Shown: one piece after another, positions 1-7,358 of the stretch | Numbering within the stretch: the stretch's first letter is position 1 | Layout of the letters: each line of letters opens with the position of its first letter | Origin: Acidobacteriota bacterium | GTDB taxonomy: Bacteria > Acidobacteriota > Blastocatellia > Pyrinomonadales > Pyrinomonadaceae | Reading direction: 5' to 3' | DNA length: 10,984 nt | Assembly (NCBI GenBank): GCA_013140875.1 | Contig: JABFSB010000090.1 | Span: 1-10,984, forward strand | The notes under the pieces: model-generated | Database searches by the model: none | The model's input: the letters and a program-made list of their open reading frames with translations, nothing else | Told to the model about the DNA's origin: nothing | Made by a program: the position numbers and the translations under genes

Positions 1-574
1 GGTCAAACGTTACGGGCTTGGCGAGGCGAATTACGGAGCCGAAGTACTAAAAGCCTTACTCCCCGTCGGCGGGATCGTCGCGTTCATCTGGGTAATGAAT
101 TCTTACCAGGGCGTTCCCGTGCCGGTACTGATATTGCTGGCCGTTGCCCTGATCGGAGCCTTTTTGACCAACTCTACAACCTTCGGCCGGTATCTTTACG
201 CCATTGGCGGCAACGCCGATGCGGCCCGCCTTTCCGGTATCAACAACAAGGCTAATATTCTCAAAGTTTATGCCTTGCTCGGCGCATTGACCGGAGCCGC
301 CGCTCTCATCTTCACCGCCCGCGTGGGCAGCGCGTCGCCCGATGCCGGTACGCTGAAAGAACTCGATGCCATCGCCGCCTGCGTCATAGGCGGAGCCTCA
401 CTGATGGGCGGCCGCGGAACCATCTTCGGCGCCTGCCTCGGCGCCCTGATAATGGCCAGCCTCGATAACGGAATGTCACTTTTGAACGTAAAGGATTATA
501 TGCAGGACATTATCAAAGGCTCGATCCTCGTCGCGGCCGTTGGGTTGGATATGATGGGCAGGAAGCAGGGATAG
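1..574 (+). CDS. xylH: XylH-type sugar ABC transporter permease, 3' part
   Basis: This is the C-terminal 190 residues of an inner-membrane permease of the BPD_transp_2 family (XylH/RbsC), which forms the channel of a sugar ABC importer. The reading frame is open from base 2 to a TAG at 572-574; the ATG at 95 is internal, because coding continues upstream with a typical cytoplasmic-loop sequence (KRYGLGEANYGAE). Hydrophobic segments lie at about residues 16-33, 38-58, 84-107, 121-155 and 168-183. The family signature YAIGGNADAARLSGIN follows the second segment shown, and the ELDAIAACVIGGASLMGG and MASLDNGMSLL stretches resemble E. coli XylH closely, so xylose is the best substrate guess, though other pentoses remain possible. 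Its ATPase and periplasmic binding protein would lie left of the window. No terminator hairpin is visible before the next gene, 47 bases on. Confidence 0.87.
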   Translation, partial: VKRYGLGEANYGAEVLKALLPVGGIVAFIWVMNSYQGVPVPVLILLAVALIGAFLTNSTTFGRYLYAIGGNADAARLSGINNKANILKVYALLGALTGAAALIFTARVGSASPDAGTLKELDAIAACVIGGASLMGGRGTIFGACLGALIMASLDNGMSLLNVKDYMQDIIKGSILVAAVGLDMMGRKQG

Positions 575-621
575 GCATATTTAATTTTCTTGAGATTTCC
601 GGCTTTTGAGAGCATCATATT

Positions 622-858
622 ATGGTTGTATTCGAGATAATAGGTGCGATTGAAAAGATAGAGACTATCGCCGTTGGCGAAAGAATTCGAGACATCGAAT
701 GGTTGCGAAAGAGATATGGAAGCGGACGCTGGCGTAAGCTAAAAGGCTTCGCAATGATTCGATTCCTGGATGATGGCGAGGAATGCGAAGCTGAAATCCA
801 CTGGTACGAGGCTTACGGCGTTGGAAAAGTGGAAATGAAAATTAAGAGCATCTTATGA
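622..858 (+). CDS. small conserved hypothetical protein (78 aa)
   Basis: I cannot assign a function. The protein is short, without signal peptide or membrane segment, and alternates charged and hydrophobic residues as a beta-rich domain would. The middle carries a basic stretch (RWRKLKG, about residues 36-42), followed by a strand, acidic turns and the segment AEIHWYEAYGVGKVEMKIK. This pattern feels familiar from conserved hypothetical proteins of about 75-90 residues, but I cannot name a family. The ATG at 622 follows only a weak purine-rich GAGAG. The stop codon overlaps the next gene's start (ATGA), so the two are probably translated together. Codon use looks like that of neighbouring genes, which supports real coding. 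Confidence 0.72.
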   Translation: MVVFEIIGAIEKIETIAVGERIRDIEWLRKRYGSGRWRKLKGFAMIRFLDDGEECEAEIHWYEAYGVGKVEMKIKSIL

Positions 859-1082
859 ACGAGGGATCAACTTTCGCAATTTGTATAAATAACAAAGACT
901 ACCCCGCTTCATTACAACTCTGGAAGGTCTATCGCGTGCGTTCCGATGATCGCGGAGCGAGGCACAACATGATCAGGGTAATTGATGAGTCCGGTGAAGA
1001 CTACCTTTTTTCGGCTAGTTATTTTGTGCCGGTTGAGCTGCCTCAAGCTGTCGAAACCGCGTTGCTCGCGGCGACTGCCTAA
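855..1082 (+). CDS. small conserved hypothetical protein (75 aa), coupled to the gene upstream
   Basis: Function unknown. The ATG overlaps the upstream stop codon by four bases (ATGA at 855-858), the usual mark of translational coupling. The 75 residues show no signal peptide or membrane helix. The sequence suggests a small beta-barrel: INNKDYPASLQLWKVYRV, then a charged loop, then MIRVIDESGEDYLFSASYFV, ending in a short helix (PQAVETALLAATA). Such a layout can suit a small SH3-like fold, but that is inference. The stop lies four bases from the stop of moaA on the other strand, so the two transcription units converge with no room for an intergenic terminator. Reverse-strand reading frames here look like shadows. 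Confidence 0.72.
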   Translation: MNEGSTFAICINNKDYPASLQLWKVYRVRSDDRGARHNMIRVIDESGEDYLFSASYFVPVELPQAVETALLAATA

Positions 1083-1086
1083 AGAC

Positions 1087-2076
1087 CTAGCCTCCAATAA
1101 AACTCATCGTCCTTTCGGGCTGAACGAAGGCCGGGTCATTGATACGATGGCTCGGTTCTTTTTTTAGGACGGCGGCCTTGATGAAGTCGGTTAGTTCTGC
1201 GTGTGACGCTCCGACGCGAAGCAGGCCGCGAAGATCGTGCTCGGTCGTTGAGAAGAGGCACGTTCTGATCTGCCCGTCGGCAGTGAGGCGGATCCGGGAA
1301 CATGCTCCGCAGAACATTTCGGTCACGGGTGCTATTATACCTATCTCGCCTTTAACCCCAGCGGCGAATTCATATTTCCACGCGGTTCCGCTGCCGCGGG
1401 TTGTTTCGATCAGTTTTAAAGGGAACACTTCGTTTATCTTTTGATAGATCTCCTTTCCAGGCACGACCATTTCGCGGCTCCAGTCATGGCCCGAATCGAG
1501 CGGCATAAATTCGATAAACCGAAAGCTGACTTCGTTCTCGCGGGCAAACCGAGCGAACTCGACGAGTTCGTCGTCATTACGTCCGCGAACGATCACAGCG
1601 TTGACCTTTACGGGATCAAAACCGAGGCGACGCGCGGTTTCGATCGCATCGAGGACTTTCTCAAGAGCATCGACGGCAGTGATCTCCTCAAACCGGTCCC
1701 GACGCAGTGTATCCAGGCTGAACGTGACACGGTCCAAACCGGCCGCTTTCAACGCTTCGGAATGACGGGCAAAATCGTAACCGTTCGTTGTCAGGGCGAT
1801 ATCCGAAAGCTTCGGCTTTAGCCGGGACAATTTTTCGACTAAAACGGGAACGTCGCGTCTGATCAACGGTTCACCGCCGGTCAGGCGTATTTTCTCAATT
1901 CCGAGCGAAACAAAAATTTCCGCCAGATACTCAAGCTCTTCGAACGAAAGAAGCTTTTCCTTTTTTGCCCAGGACGGCTCGCCATGCGGCAGGCAATAGA
2001 AACACCGGAAATTACAGCGGTCTGTCAAAGAAATTCGCAGATCGCGGATCGTCCGGTTATGAGCATCAAGAAGCAT
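1087..2076 (-). CDS. moaA: GTP 3',8-cyclase MoaA
   Basis: MoaA is the radical-SAM enzyme that rearranges GTP to 3',8-cyclo-7,8-dihydro-GTP, the first step of molybdenum cofactor synthesis; it acts in the cytoplasm. From the ATG at 2076 the protein has 329 residues. The SAM-cluster motif CNFRCFYC gives C21, C25 and C28; GGEP is at 67-70; the second, GTP-binding 4Fe-4S cluster is supplied by C256, C259 (CGAC) and C273. The C-terminus ends in the conserved GG that MoaC/MoaA chemistry requires. All expected features of an active enzyme are present. A GTG at 2103 would add nine residues; I prefer the ATG because the protein then opens MLLDAHNRTIRDLR, a typical MoaA N-terminus, although neither start has a clear Shine-Dalgarno site. 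It lies 54 bases downstream of queG on the same strand, probably in one operon. No other moa genes are in view. Confidence 0.95.
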   Translation of the reverse strand: MLLDAHNRTIRDLRISLTDRCNFRCFYCLPHGEPSWAKKEKLLSFEELEYLAEIFVSLGIEKIRLTGGEPLIRRDVPVLVEKLSRLKPKLSDIALTTNGYDFARHSEALKAAGLDRVTFSLDTLRRDRFEEITAVDALEKVLDAIETARRLGFDPVKVNAVIVRGRNDDELVEFARFARENEVSFRFIEFMPLDSGHDWSREMVVPGKEIYQKINEVFPLKLIETTRGSGTAWKYEFAAGVKGEIGIIAPVTEMFCGACSRIRLTADGQIRTCLFSTTEHDLRGLLRVGASHAELTDFIKAAVLKKEPSHRINDPAFVQPERTMSFIGG

Positions 2077-2130
2077 TGGAACTAAATCATACAGCGTCCG
2101 CACAAGGTTTGGAAACAGGTCGCGACAGGC

Positions 2131-3063
2131 TTATGAGCGAGAACGAAGAGCGGCCGCATTGCGTTTTAACCCGCCAAGTTTTGTTCGCTTAATTGCCGAG
2201 CGGCGAAAGCGTTCGGCATATGCCGCGGGTTCCATCGACTCAAGTTGCTGCAGATCGAGCGATGTCGCATCATTCCTTGGTGCGAAACCCGGCTCACTCG
2301 ACGGTTTCTCAAACCGGTTCCACGGGCACACGTCCTGACAGATATCGCAGCCGTAGAGCCACCCGTTAAGGTTTGCGGCAATATCGTCCGGCAATTTCTC
2401 ATCCCGCAGCTCGATTGTTCCGTATGAGATGCACTTTCTGGAATCGACTACGTACGGCTCGACTATCGCCGCTGTCGGGCACGCGTCGATACAAGCTGTG
2501 CAAGTTCCGCAATGGTCGGCGATAGGCTGATCGTCGTACGTAAGTTCGAAATCGAGAAGTATTTCGCCGATAAAAAACCAGGATCCGATATCCGGCGAAA
2601 TAACGTTAGAGTGCTTACCCAACCAGCCTAAACCGGCACGAACGGCCCAGGCCTTATCCATTATCGGCGAAGTATCGACGCAGATTTTGCCCTGTGCATC
2701 GGGTCGCTCAACCTTTATCCGGTAGAGCAACGCCGCCAGTTTTGCTTTTACGATCTCATGATAATCGTCGCCCCAAGCGTATCGTGAGATTTTGCCGTGC
2801 GATTCACTGCCCGTGTGTTCGTACGGTGTAAAGTAATTCACCGCGGCGACGATCAGGCTTTTGGCTTCGGGAAAAATTAGCTTTGGATCGGACCTTTTTT
2901 CGGGATCGCGTTCCATCCAGGCCATTTCGCCGTGAAAGCCTTTTGAGAGCCATTGCCTTAGGTCTTTGCCCTCACCGGCAAGCGTCTCGGGTTTGGCAAA
3001 GCCAATCTTATCGATCCCAAGCTCAAGTGCAAATCCCCTAATTTTGGCGGCCAGATCTTTCAC
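2131..3063 (-). CDS. queG: epoxyqueuosine reductase QueG
   Basis: QueG reduces epoxyqueuosine to queuosine at the tRNA wobble position (GUN anticodons) with cobalamin and two 4Fe-4S clusters. From the GTG at 3063 the protein has 310 residues. VDTSPIMDKAWAVRAGLGWL (about 129-148) is the cobalamin/active-site region, with the conserved Asp at 130. Ferredoxin-like cysteines are C185, C188, C191, C195, C211 (KCISYGTIE), C239, C242 and C246 (CDICQDVCP). The protein stops soon after the SAIKRTKLGGLKRNAA segment and lacks the C-terminal HEAT repeats of longer homologues such as B. subtilis QueG. I chose the GTG because it gives the usual opening (MKDLAAKIRGFALELGIDKIG). An in-frame TTG at 3138 would add 25 residues unlike the family and would nearly touch the terminator at 3141. 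Probably the first gene of a queG-moaA unit. Confidence 0.93.
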   Translation of the reverse strand: MKDLAAKIRGFALELGIDKIGFAKPETLAGEGKDLRQWLSKGFHGEMAWMERDPEKRSDPKLIFPEAKSLIVAAVNYFTPYEHTGSESHGKISRYAWGDDYHEIVKAKLAALLYRIKVERPDAQGKICVDTSPIMDKAWAVRAGLGWLGKHSNVISPDIGSWFFIGEILLDFELTYDDQPIADHCGTCTACIDACPTAAIVEPYVVDSRKCISYGTIELRDEKLPDDIAANLNGWLYGCDICQDVCPWNRFEKPSSEPGFAPRNDATSLDLQQLESMEPAAYAERFRRSAIKRTKLGGLKRNAAALRSRS

Positions 3064-3140
3064 ATTTCCAATTATCGATGATACAAAGCCAAAAAGAAAT
3101 CCAGCCTTTTGCAGGTTTACGCTTCCGCCAAAGGGCAACT

Positions 3141-3173
3141 AAAAAGAGGCCGCCTTCTTAAGACAGCCTCTTT
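3141..3173 (-). terminator. rho-independent terminator of the TonB-receptor gene
   Basis: Read on the minus strand, AAAGAGGC (3173-3166) pairs perfectly with GCCTCTTT (3150-3143). The intervening bases include the palindrome TCTTAAGA, and the 3' arm runs directly into a T-tract (TTTTT, 3145-3141). It sits 25 bases after the receptor's stop codon and before queG, as expected for a terminator separating the two units. Confidence 0.8.
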
Positions 3174-3197
3174 ACTTTACCGCTCGTCACCGAGGGA

Positions 3198-5579
3198 TCA
3201 GAAGTTCAGTTTCATTCCAAACTGGAACTGACGCGGATCGTAGGCAGCCGTGGGAAGGCTGAAATACGTAAAGCTGGATGATTTTTGATTAAAAGCATTA
3301 ACATCGCGGTAATTCGGCGATGCGGACGCCTCATTGAATCGGTTAAAGAGGTTGAAGCCTTCGGCGATCAGGTCCAGCCGTATGCTTTCCGTGAAATGGA
3401 ATGCACGCGTCAATCTAAGATCGAACGAGGCGTACCCGTGGGTGATCGCCCGATTACGTCCTAATGTTCCGGTTGAGAAACGCCCGTCGGTGATCAGCGG
3501 CGTTATGCAGCCAATATCGCCGGGAACGCAGAGCGTACCGTCGGCGTTAACGCTCGGACGGTCCGTCTGGGTCGACTGGTCGTTGTTTGCGTCAACGTTC
3601 GTGATGATGTTGAACGGCCTTCCCGAAGAGAGTTCGATTATCGGCGCGACCGTAAAATCGGCGAAGAATTTCTTCCAGCCGCTGTCGCCCCTTCTCCATC
3701 CCGATGGCGAAGCAAGTACACCGCTGAAAACGAACCGGTGACGCTGGTCGAAAAGCGACGGTGCCCGCTCCGCACGGAAGTTGTTGACATCCTGGGCAAT
3801 AAGCAGCGTCTGAAGGTCGGACGAATCATCGACCGATTCCGATATCGTATAAGAAGCCAGGAACTGGAAATTATTCGCAAAGCGTCGTTTCAATTCCACA
3901 TTCAGGGCGTTGTATATCGAATTGCCGTCCGAAATCTGAGCGTTCACCGAACCGAACGGCGAAAGAGTACCCGGCGATCTAAGGCTGCCGCCAAGCTGCG
4001 AATCAAGAACGGCTTTTGTCACCGCTCCGCCGGAAAGGGCACGGGCGAGGAAGTAGTTCGGTGCATTTGGGCGGAAGAAATTCGCGATTGCCGGTGCGAC
4101 TACACGTCCGGTCGGACACTGTGCGACCATGCCGGGGATGACTACGGCACAACCTACGCCCGTGGCGGAGCCGGGAGCGGTCGATGCGATCGAAAACGCA
4201 ATCGCCTGCTGGGTCGAGGTTGGCAAAGCGCCGCCAAAGAACCGCTGGAAGTTCTGGATCTGAAGCGCCGTGTTCGGAGAGTTTAGGTCCGTCGGATGCG
4301 GCAAATGATGTGCTCCGACATAAATGTACGAAGCCGAAAGCGACATGTTTTTGGCGATCTCGGTCTCAAAACCGATATTCCCCTGAGTTGCCGAAGCGTA
4401 TTGAAAATCCTTTGCGATCGGCAGTATGAACGGCAGCACGGGTCCAAAGCCGGAGAAGGTCTGGTCATTGAAGCGTTGGCGGCCGAACTGGTATTGGGCG
4501 CTCGAAGCAACGCCCGGAGTGACCGGGTTGCCGAATGCCGCACAGAGGGCAGCATTGGAACCTTGAGCACCGCATACCGTTCCCTGGAAAACAAGGGCCG
4601 CATTCAACAGTGTCGCTGCTCCCGTAGTGGTGTCACGCGGCAGCGGCGAGCCGGCGGTCAACACAGCCTGCTGCTGCTGGGCGGCATCCGCAATGTCCGA
4701 GTTGAAAGCGACGGCGAGCAGCGGGTGGTCGTAGAACAGGCCGAATGCCCCGCGGATGACTGTTTTCCCGTTACCCCTGACATCGTAAGCAAATCCAAAT
4801 CGCGGGGCCCAGTTGTTGGTGTCACGCGGAATGCCCTGCTGTACGCCCAAAACGTCCTGCGCCGCAAGAATGTCAGCCGAAGACAGGCTGATGCCCGACA
4901 GCGGGTCCTGAAACGCGACCGGAGTGATAGTCTCGGTCAGTTCAAGATCGTATCGAATACCGTAATTTAGGGTGAGCCTGCTGGTCGCACGCCACGAATC
5001 CTGAGCGAAAAAGGCCAGCGGAGTATTTTTGATCTTGCTTATCGGATTGCCAAACCCCTGAACGTAGAGGGACGGAAGTCCGAGTCCATATGACTGGACA
5101 GGCGTGAACGCAGGCGCCGTGGCTGGAAAGCCGAGATTGGACGCGGCAAAATCGCCAAAATTGAAGAGGCCGGCGAAGTTCAATTCGAATAACGCCTCGG
5201 GAATCCGAACAAAGTTCAAGTCGCCGCCGAATTTGAACGAATGATCTCCGACGACCCAGTTAAAGTTATCGGCAAACTGGTAGCGGGTCTCGACCCGGTC
5301 GACCGGCGAGAACAGTTCGCGGCCGATGAAAGCTGTACCCGAAATGTTAAATGCAACCGCATCAGGGTTTTGCGACCTGAAAGATGTCTGCCGCCGTCCA
5401 TAGCTAAATCGAAGCTCGTTGGCCGTATTCGTGGTAACGACCGAGTTGAGACTGGCTGAAAAAGAAAGGTCCTTGACCTCGGTAATACCGGTTCGCGAAA
5501 AATCGTTTTGGCCGAGCGATTGGTTCTGCGATTCGACCTGGATACCAGTTACCGTTCCCGGATTGTAACCAAAACGCAC
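3198..5579 (-). CDS. TonB-dependent receptor (Oar-like), beta-barrel part after the frameshift
   Basis: This is the C-terminal two thirds of the outer-membrane receptor whose N-terminus is encoded at 5549-6997. The formal start, GTG at 5579, is an internal valine (LTVRFGYNPG). The same frame remains open and receptor-like upstream to about 5663 (GFPVTDRSNFFSVRGDHSF), so it is not an independent gene. The 793 residues show alternating strands with aromatic girdles and long Gly/Ser/Asn-rich loops, for example FFAQDSWRATSRLTLNYGIR and WAPRFGFAYDVRGNGKTVIR, then FDQRHRFVFSG near the end. The last strand ends FQFGMKLNF, with the terminal Phe that the BAM machinery recognises. Several loops carry closely spaced cysteine pairs, possibly disulfides. 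The substrate cannot be read from sequence; acidobacterial relatives are usually assumed to take up glycans or large ligands. A rho-independent terminator follows. Confidence 0.85.
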   Translation of the reverse strand: MRFGYNPGTVTGIQVESQNQSLGQNDFSRTGITEVKDLSFSASLNSVVTTNTANELRFSYGRRQTSFRSQNPDAVAFNISGTAFIGRELFSPVDRVETRYQFADNFNWVVGDHSFKFGGDLNFVRIPEALFELNFAGLFNFGDFAASNLGFPATAPAFTPVQSYGLGLPSLYVQGFGNPISKIKNTPLAFFAQDSWRATSRLTLNYGIRYDLELTETITPVAFQDPLSGISLSSADILAAQDVLGVQQGIPRDTNNWAPRFGFAYDVRGNGKTVIRGAFGLFYDHPLLAVAFNSDIADAAQQQQAVLTAGSPLPRDTTTGAATLLNAALVFQGTVCGAQGSNAALCAAFGNPVTPGVASSAQYQFGRQRFNDQTFSGFGPVLPFILPIAKDFQYASATQGNIGFETEIAKNMSLSASYIYVGAHHLPHPTDLNSPNTALQIQNFQRFFGGALPTSTQQAIAFSIASTAPGSATGVGCAVVIPGMVAQCPTGRVVAPAIANFFRPNAPNYFLARALSGGAVTKAVLDSQLGGSLRSPGTLSPFGSVNAQISDGNSIYNALNVELKRRFANNFQFLASYTISESVDDSSDLQTLLIAQDVNNFRAERAPSLFDQRHRFVFSGVLASPSGWRRGDSGWKKFFADFTVAPIIELSSGRPFNIITNVDANNDQSTQTDRPSVNADGTLCVPGDIGCITPLITDGRFSTGTLGRNRAITHGYASFDLRLTRAFHFTESIRLDLIAEGFNLFNRFNEASASPNYRDVNAFNQKSSSFTYFSLPTAAYDPRQFQFGMKLNF

Positions 5580-6997
5580 CGTAAGCTGATGGTTCTGGCT
5601 AAAGCTGTGGTCGCCGCGGACCGAGAAAAAGTTACTGCGGTCTGTAACCGGAAAACCCTCAGAAGGTCATTCAGCGGCCGAAAAGCAATGAACTGACCGG
5701 CGGAATTGGTCGTACCAACCGGGACCGGAGCTCCAGTCGTTAAAAACCGGCTTCCGATCACTCCGGGCAAGATCGGGGATATCGCCGGACAGCCGCTTCC
5801 GTCGTTCGGGCTGATCAGCGGATTCGAACCGCTAAGCGCTGTCGCGCTTCCGCTGGCGGCAAAAAATCCGTATGCCCGTGCGGCGCAAATATTGGCTGCC
5901 ACACCGCTGCCTACCAAAGTGTTGATAAACGCGGCCTGCTGCGGCGTCAGGTTATTGAATGTTCGTGCTATCGGATTTAGGCCCGCAATTACCGGAATAG
6001 TTGCCGACGCAGTCAGGCCGGCGGCCGGGTTGCTCGTGAAAAAGCCGGATTCGTTCCGCTGCCGGCGTTCGAACGACGCGAAAAAGAATGTTTTGTCCTC
6101 AATGATCGGTCCGCCGATCGTTCCGCCGAACTGGGTCCGCGTATAGGCTGATTTTATCGGCGCGAACGGATTCCGCGCCTGAATGCTCTTGTCGCGAATA
6201 AAGCCGAACACGTTTCCGCTGAAAGAGTTGGTCCCGCGTTTTGTAACGACGTTTACGATGCCGCCTGTGGCGCGCCCGAATTCGGCCGTGTATGAGTTAG
6301 TCGAAACCTGATATTCCTGCACCGCTTCCTGCGAAACGGTCGAGCGGGACGCGTTTATCGAGTTATCGGTAAAGTCGGCCCCATCGACGTTTACCTGCGT
6401 CGAGCGACCGCGTTGGCCGCCGATGTTCAAGCCTGATGTTGGCGCGGGCCCGATCGGGCGTCCGTTATCGCGGCCTACCGTCGAAAGTGTTAAAGCAAAA
6501 CCGGTTGCACTGCGTTCATTGATCGGAAGGTTTTCGATGCGCTCCTGGCCGATAGTGTTTGCGACCGTAGTTCGGGCGGTTTCGATCAATTGGACGTCCT
6601 CACCGGTAACGTTAACGACGGCAGACGCTTCACCAAGTTCGAGCTTTATTGTCAGATCAGCGGCTTGGCCGACCGTCAGGCGAACCCCGGAAATGACGCC
6701 CTTTTTAAAAGTAGCAGCCTCGGCGCTTACCTCATATTCACCGGGCGGCAGTCCGATAAACTGGTATTTTCCTTCGCCGCTCGCCGTGACCGTCCTGGAA
6801 ATGCCGGTAGCGGTATTTCGTACCGCGATCGTTGCACCCGAAACGACGGCCCCTGTCGGATCGGTAACCGTTCCCGCGAGGTCGGCGGCCGTCGCCTGCG
6901 TTTGTCCAAACGCCATCGCTGCCGCGAAGGCGGCAATCAACGCCGCGCAGGCAAACCTGACGCAGGTCTCATAAAGTCTTGAGGTAACTTCTCTCAT
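5549..6997 (-). CDS. TonB-dependent receptor (Oar-like), N-terminal part: signal peptide, CarboxypepD_reg-like domain, plug
   Basis: The 482-residue frame holds the front of an Oar-like receptor. A signal peptide covers about residues 1-31 (hydrophobic core FACAALIAAFAAAMAFG). A carboxypeptidase-regulatory-like, Ig-type domain follows at about 39-122 (LAGTVTDPTGAVVSGATI to KLELG). The plug lies at about 140-280, with NVDGADFTDNS, the YTAEFGRATGGIVNVVTKRG signature and FGGTIGGPI before the first barrel strands. The start ATG at 6997 has a good Shine-Dalgarno, AGGAGA at 7010-7005, seven bases away. After about residue 444 the sequence stops looking like a receptor (LLRVFRLQTAVTFSRS onward) and ends at 5549, because the true frame moves by one base near 5664. 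With that base restored, the gene would run 6997-3198 and encode about 1,266 residues, normal for the family. Confidence 0.87.
   Translation of the reverse strand: MREVTSRLYETCVRFACAALIAAFAAAMAFGQTQATAADLAGTVTDPTGAVVSGATIAVRNTATGISRTVTASGEGKYQFIGLPPGEYEVSAEAATFKKGVISGVRLTVGQAADLTIKLELGEASAVVNVTGEDVQLIETARTTVANTIGQERIENLPINERSATGFALTLSTVGRDNGRPIGPAPTSGLNIGGQRGRSTQVNVDGADFTDNSINASRSTVSQEAVQEYQVSTNSYTAEFGRATGGIVNVVTKRGTNSFSGNVFGFIRDKSIQARNPFAPIKSAYTRTQFGGTIGGPIIEDKTFFFASFERRQRNESGFFTSNPAAGLTASATIPVIAGLNPIARTFNNLTPQQAAFINTLVGSGVAANICAARAYGFFAASGSATALSGSNPLISPNDGSGCPAISPILPGVIGSRFLTTGAPVPVGTTNSAGQFIAFRPLNDLLRVFRLQTAVTFSRSAATTALARTISLRCVLVTIRER
5660..5672 (-). other. frameshift site joining the two receptor reading frames
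   Basis: Reading the minus strand, codons ...CGG CCG CTG AAT GAC (FRPLND) belong to the N-terminal frame. Two bases later the other frame resumes with TCT GAG GGT TTT CCG GTT ACA (SEGFPVT). One extra base between GAC (5668-5666) and TCT (5663-5661) would give a continuous receptor, for instance FRPLNDSSEGFPVTDRSNFF. I see no homopolymer at the site itself and no correctly phased slippery heptamer. It is therefore either a base lost in sequencing or assembly, or a genuine inactivating deletion. Confidence 0.85.
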
Positions 6998-7159
6998 GGA
7001 TATTTCTCCTAAAATATGTCTTTTACCGAGCTTCGTCCGCGAATACCGCTGTCGGAATTGAGGTAGACTTTTATGTCCGGATCGGGACCAGAATTTTACT
7101 GAATTTTTCTGTCGACGCCGCTGACTATTGCTTCGGAATAGATGTGCTTTGAAGTTTGT

Positions 7160-7187
7160 ATCCTAAATCGGACGAATAGGCAAGCAA
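7160..7187 (-). promoter_or_regulatory. possible sigma-70-type promoter for the receptor gene
   Basis: On the minus strand TTGCTT (7187-7182) is followed after 16 bases by TAGGAT (7165-7160). Both resemble sigma-70 -35 and -10 boxes, and a start nearby would give a leader of about 155 bases before the ATG at 6997. Such matches arise often by chance, and I see no operator next to it. Confidence 0.25.
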
Positions 7188-7229
7188 ACTTGTCGCTCGG
7201 TGGTCTACTAATTCGTGTTGAGCGGCGAG

Positions 7230-7335
7230 CTTTCTGCTTTTTCGTTTTGTCTTGTTCCTCTTTTTCCTCTTCATCTGTGGTCAATTCTCTTAACCACGGA
7301 AGGAAAGGAATTAGAGGTAGGAGGAAGAAAAGGGC
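7230..7335. repeat. degenerate palindromic repeat with pyrimidine and purine flanks
   Basis: A pyrimidine-rich run (7230-7275) is followed by a hairpin, GTGGTCAA (7277-7284) with TTAACCAC (7290-7297), five-base loop and one mismatch. A purine-rich run then extends to about 7335. Without gaps, the arms 7255-7281 and 7293-7319 are complementary at 20 of 27 positions, so the hairpin sits inside a longer decayed inverted repeat. The minus-strand text TTGACCACAGATGAA resembles dispersed intergenic repeats I have seen in environmental bacterial genomes, but copy number cannot be judged from one window. A T-tract suitable for termination is missing on either strand. Confidence 0.5.
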
Positions 7336-7358
7336 GGTCAACGAATCTCAAAAAGTAA

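Larger units (their letters stand above)
6998..7358. other. non-coding region between oxidoreductase and receptor genes
   Basis: These 361 bases carry no convincing gene. They hold, from left to right, the receptor's Shine-Dalgarno site (7005-7010), an untranslated leader, a possible promoter (7160-7187), and a pyrimidine/hairpin/purine repeat (about 7230-7335) just downstream of the oxidoreductase stop codon. The longest frame here, on the minus strand at 7096-7341, would start at TTG and has low-complexity Glu/Lys-rich composition produced by the purine tract. Confidence 0.6.

Noticed and set aside
1058..1071. CCGCG/CGCGG hairpin near the end of the 75-residue gene as a bidirectional terminator
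   Set aside because: The stem is only five pairs, lies inside coding sequence, and has no T-tract on either side.
1139..1821. Plus-strand frames opposite moaA (101 and 126 residues)
   Set aside because: They are antisense shadows of a well-supported moaA with all catalytic motifs.
3064..3138. Upstream TTG start for queG
   Set aside because: The extra 25 residues do not resemble QueG, no Shine-Dalgarno precedes the TTG, and it lies three bases from the terminator hairpin.
5640..5672. Programmed -1 frameshifting in the receptor gene
   Set aside because: GGGTTTT is present nearby, but its GGT TTT codons are phased in the downstream frame instead of the upstream one, and receptor homology already switches frame before it. 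TonB receptors are not known to use this.
7096..7341. Minus-strand 81-residue frame with a hydrophobic N-terminus and Glu/Lys-rich middle
   Set aside because: It would start at TTG, its charged stretch is a translation of the purine tract, and its C-terminal half has no domain character; it lies wholly in repeat and leader DNA.
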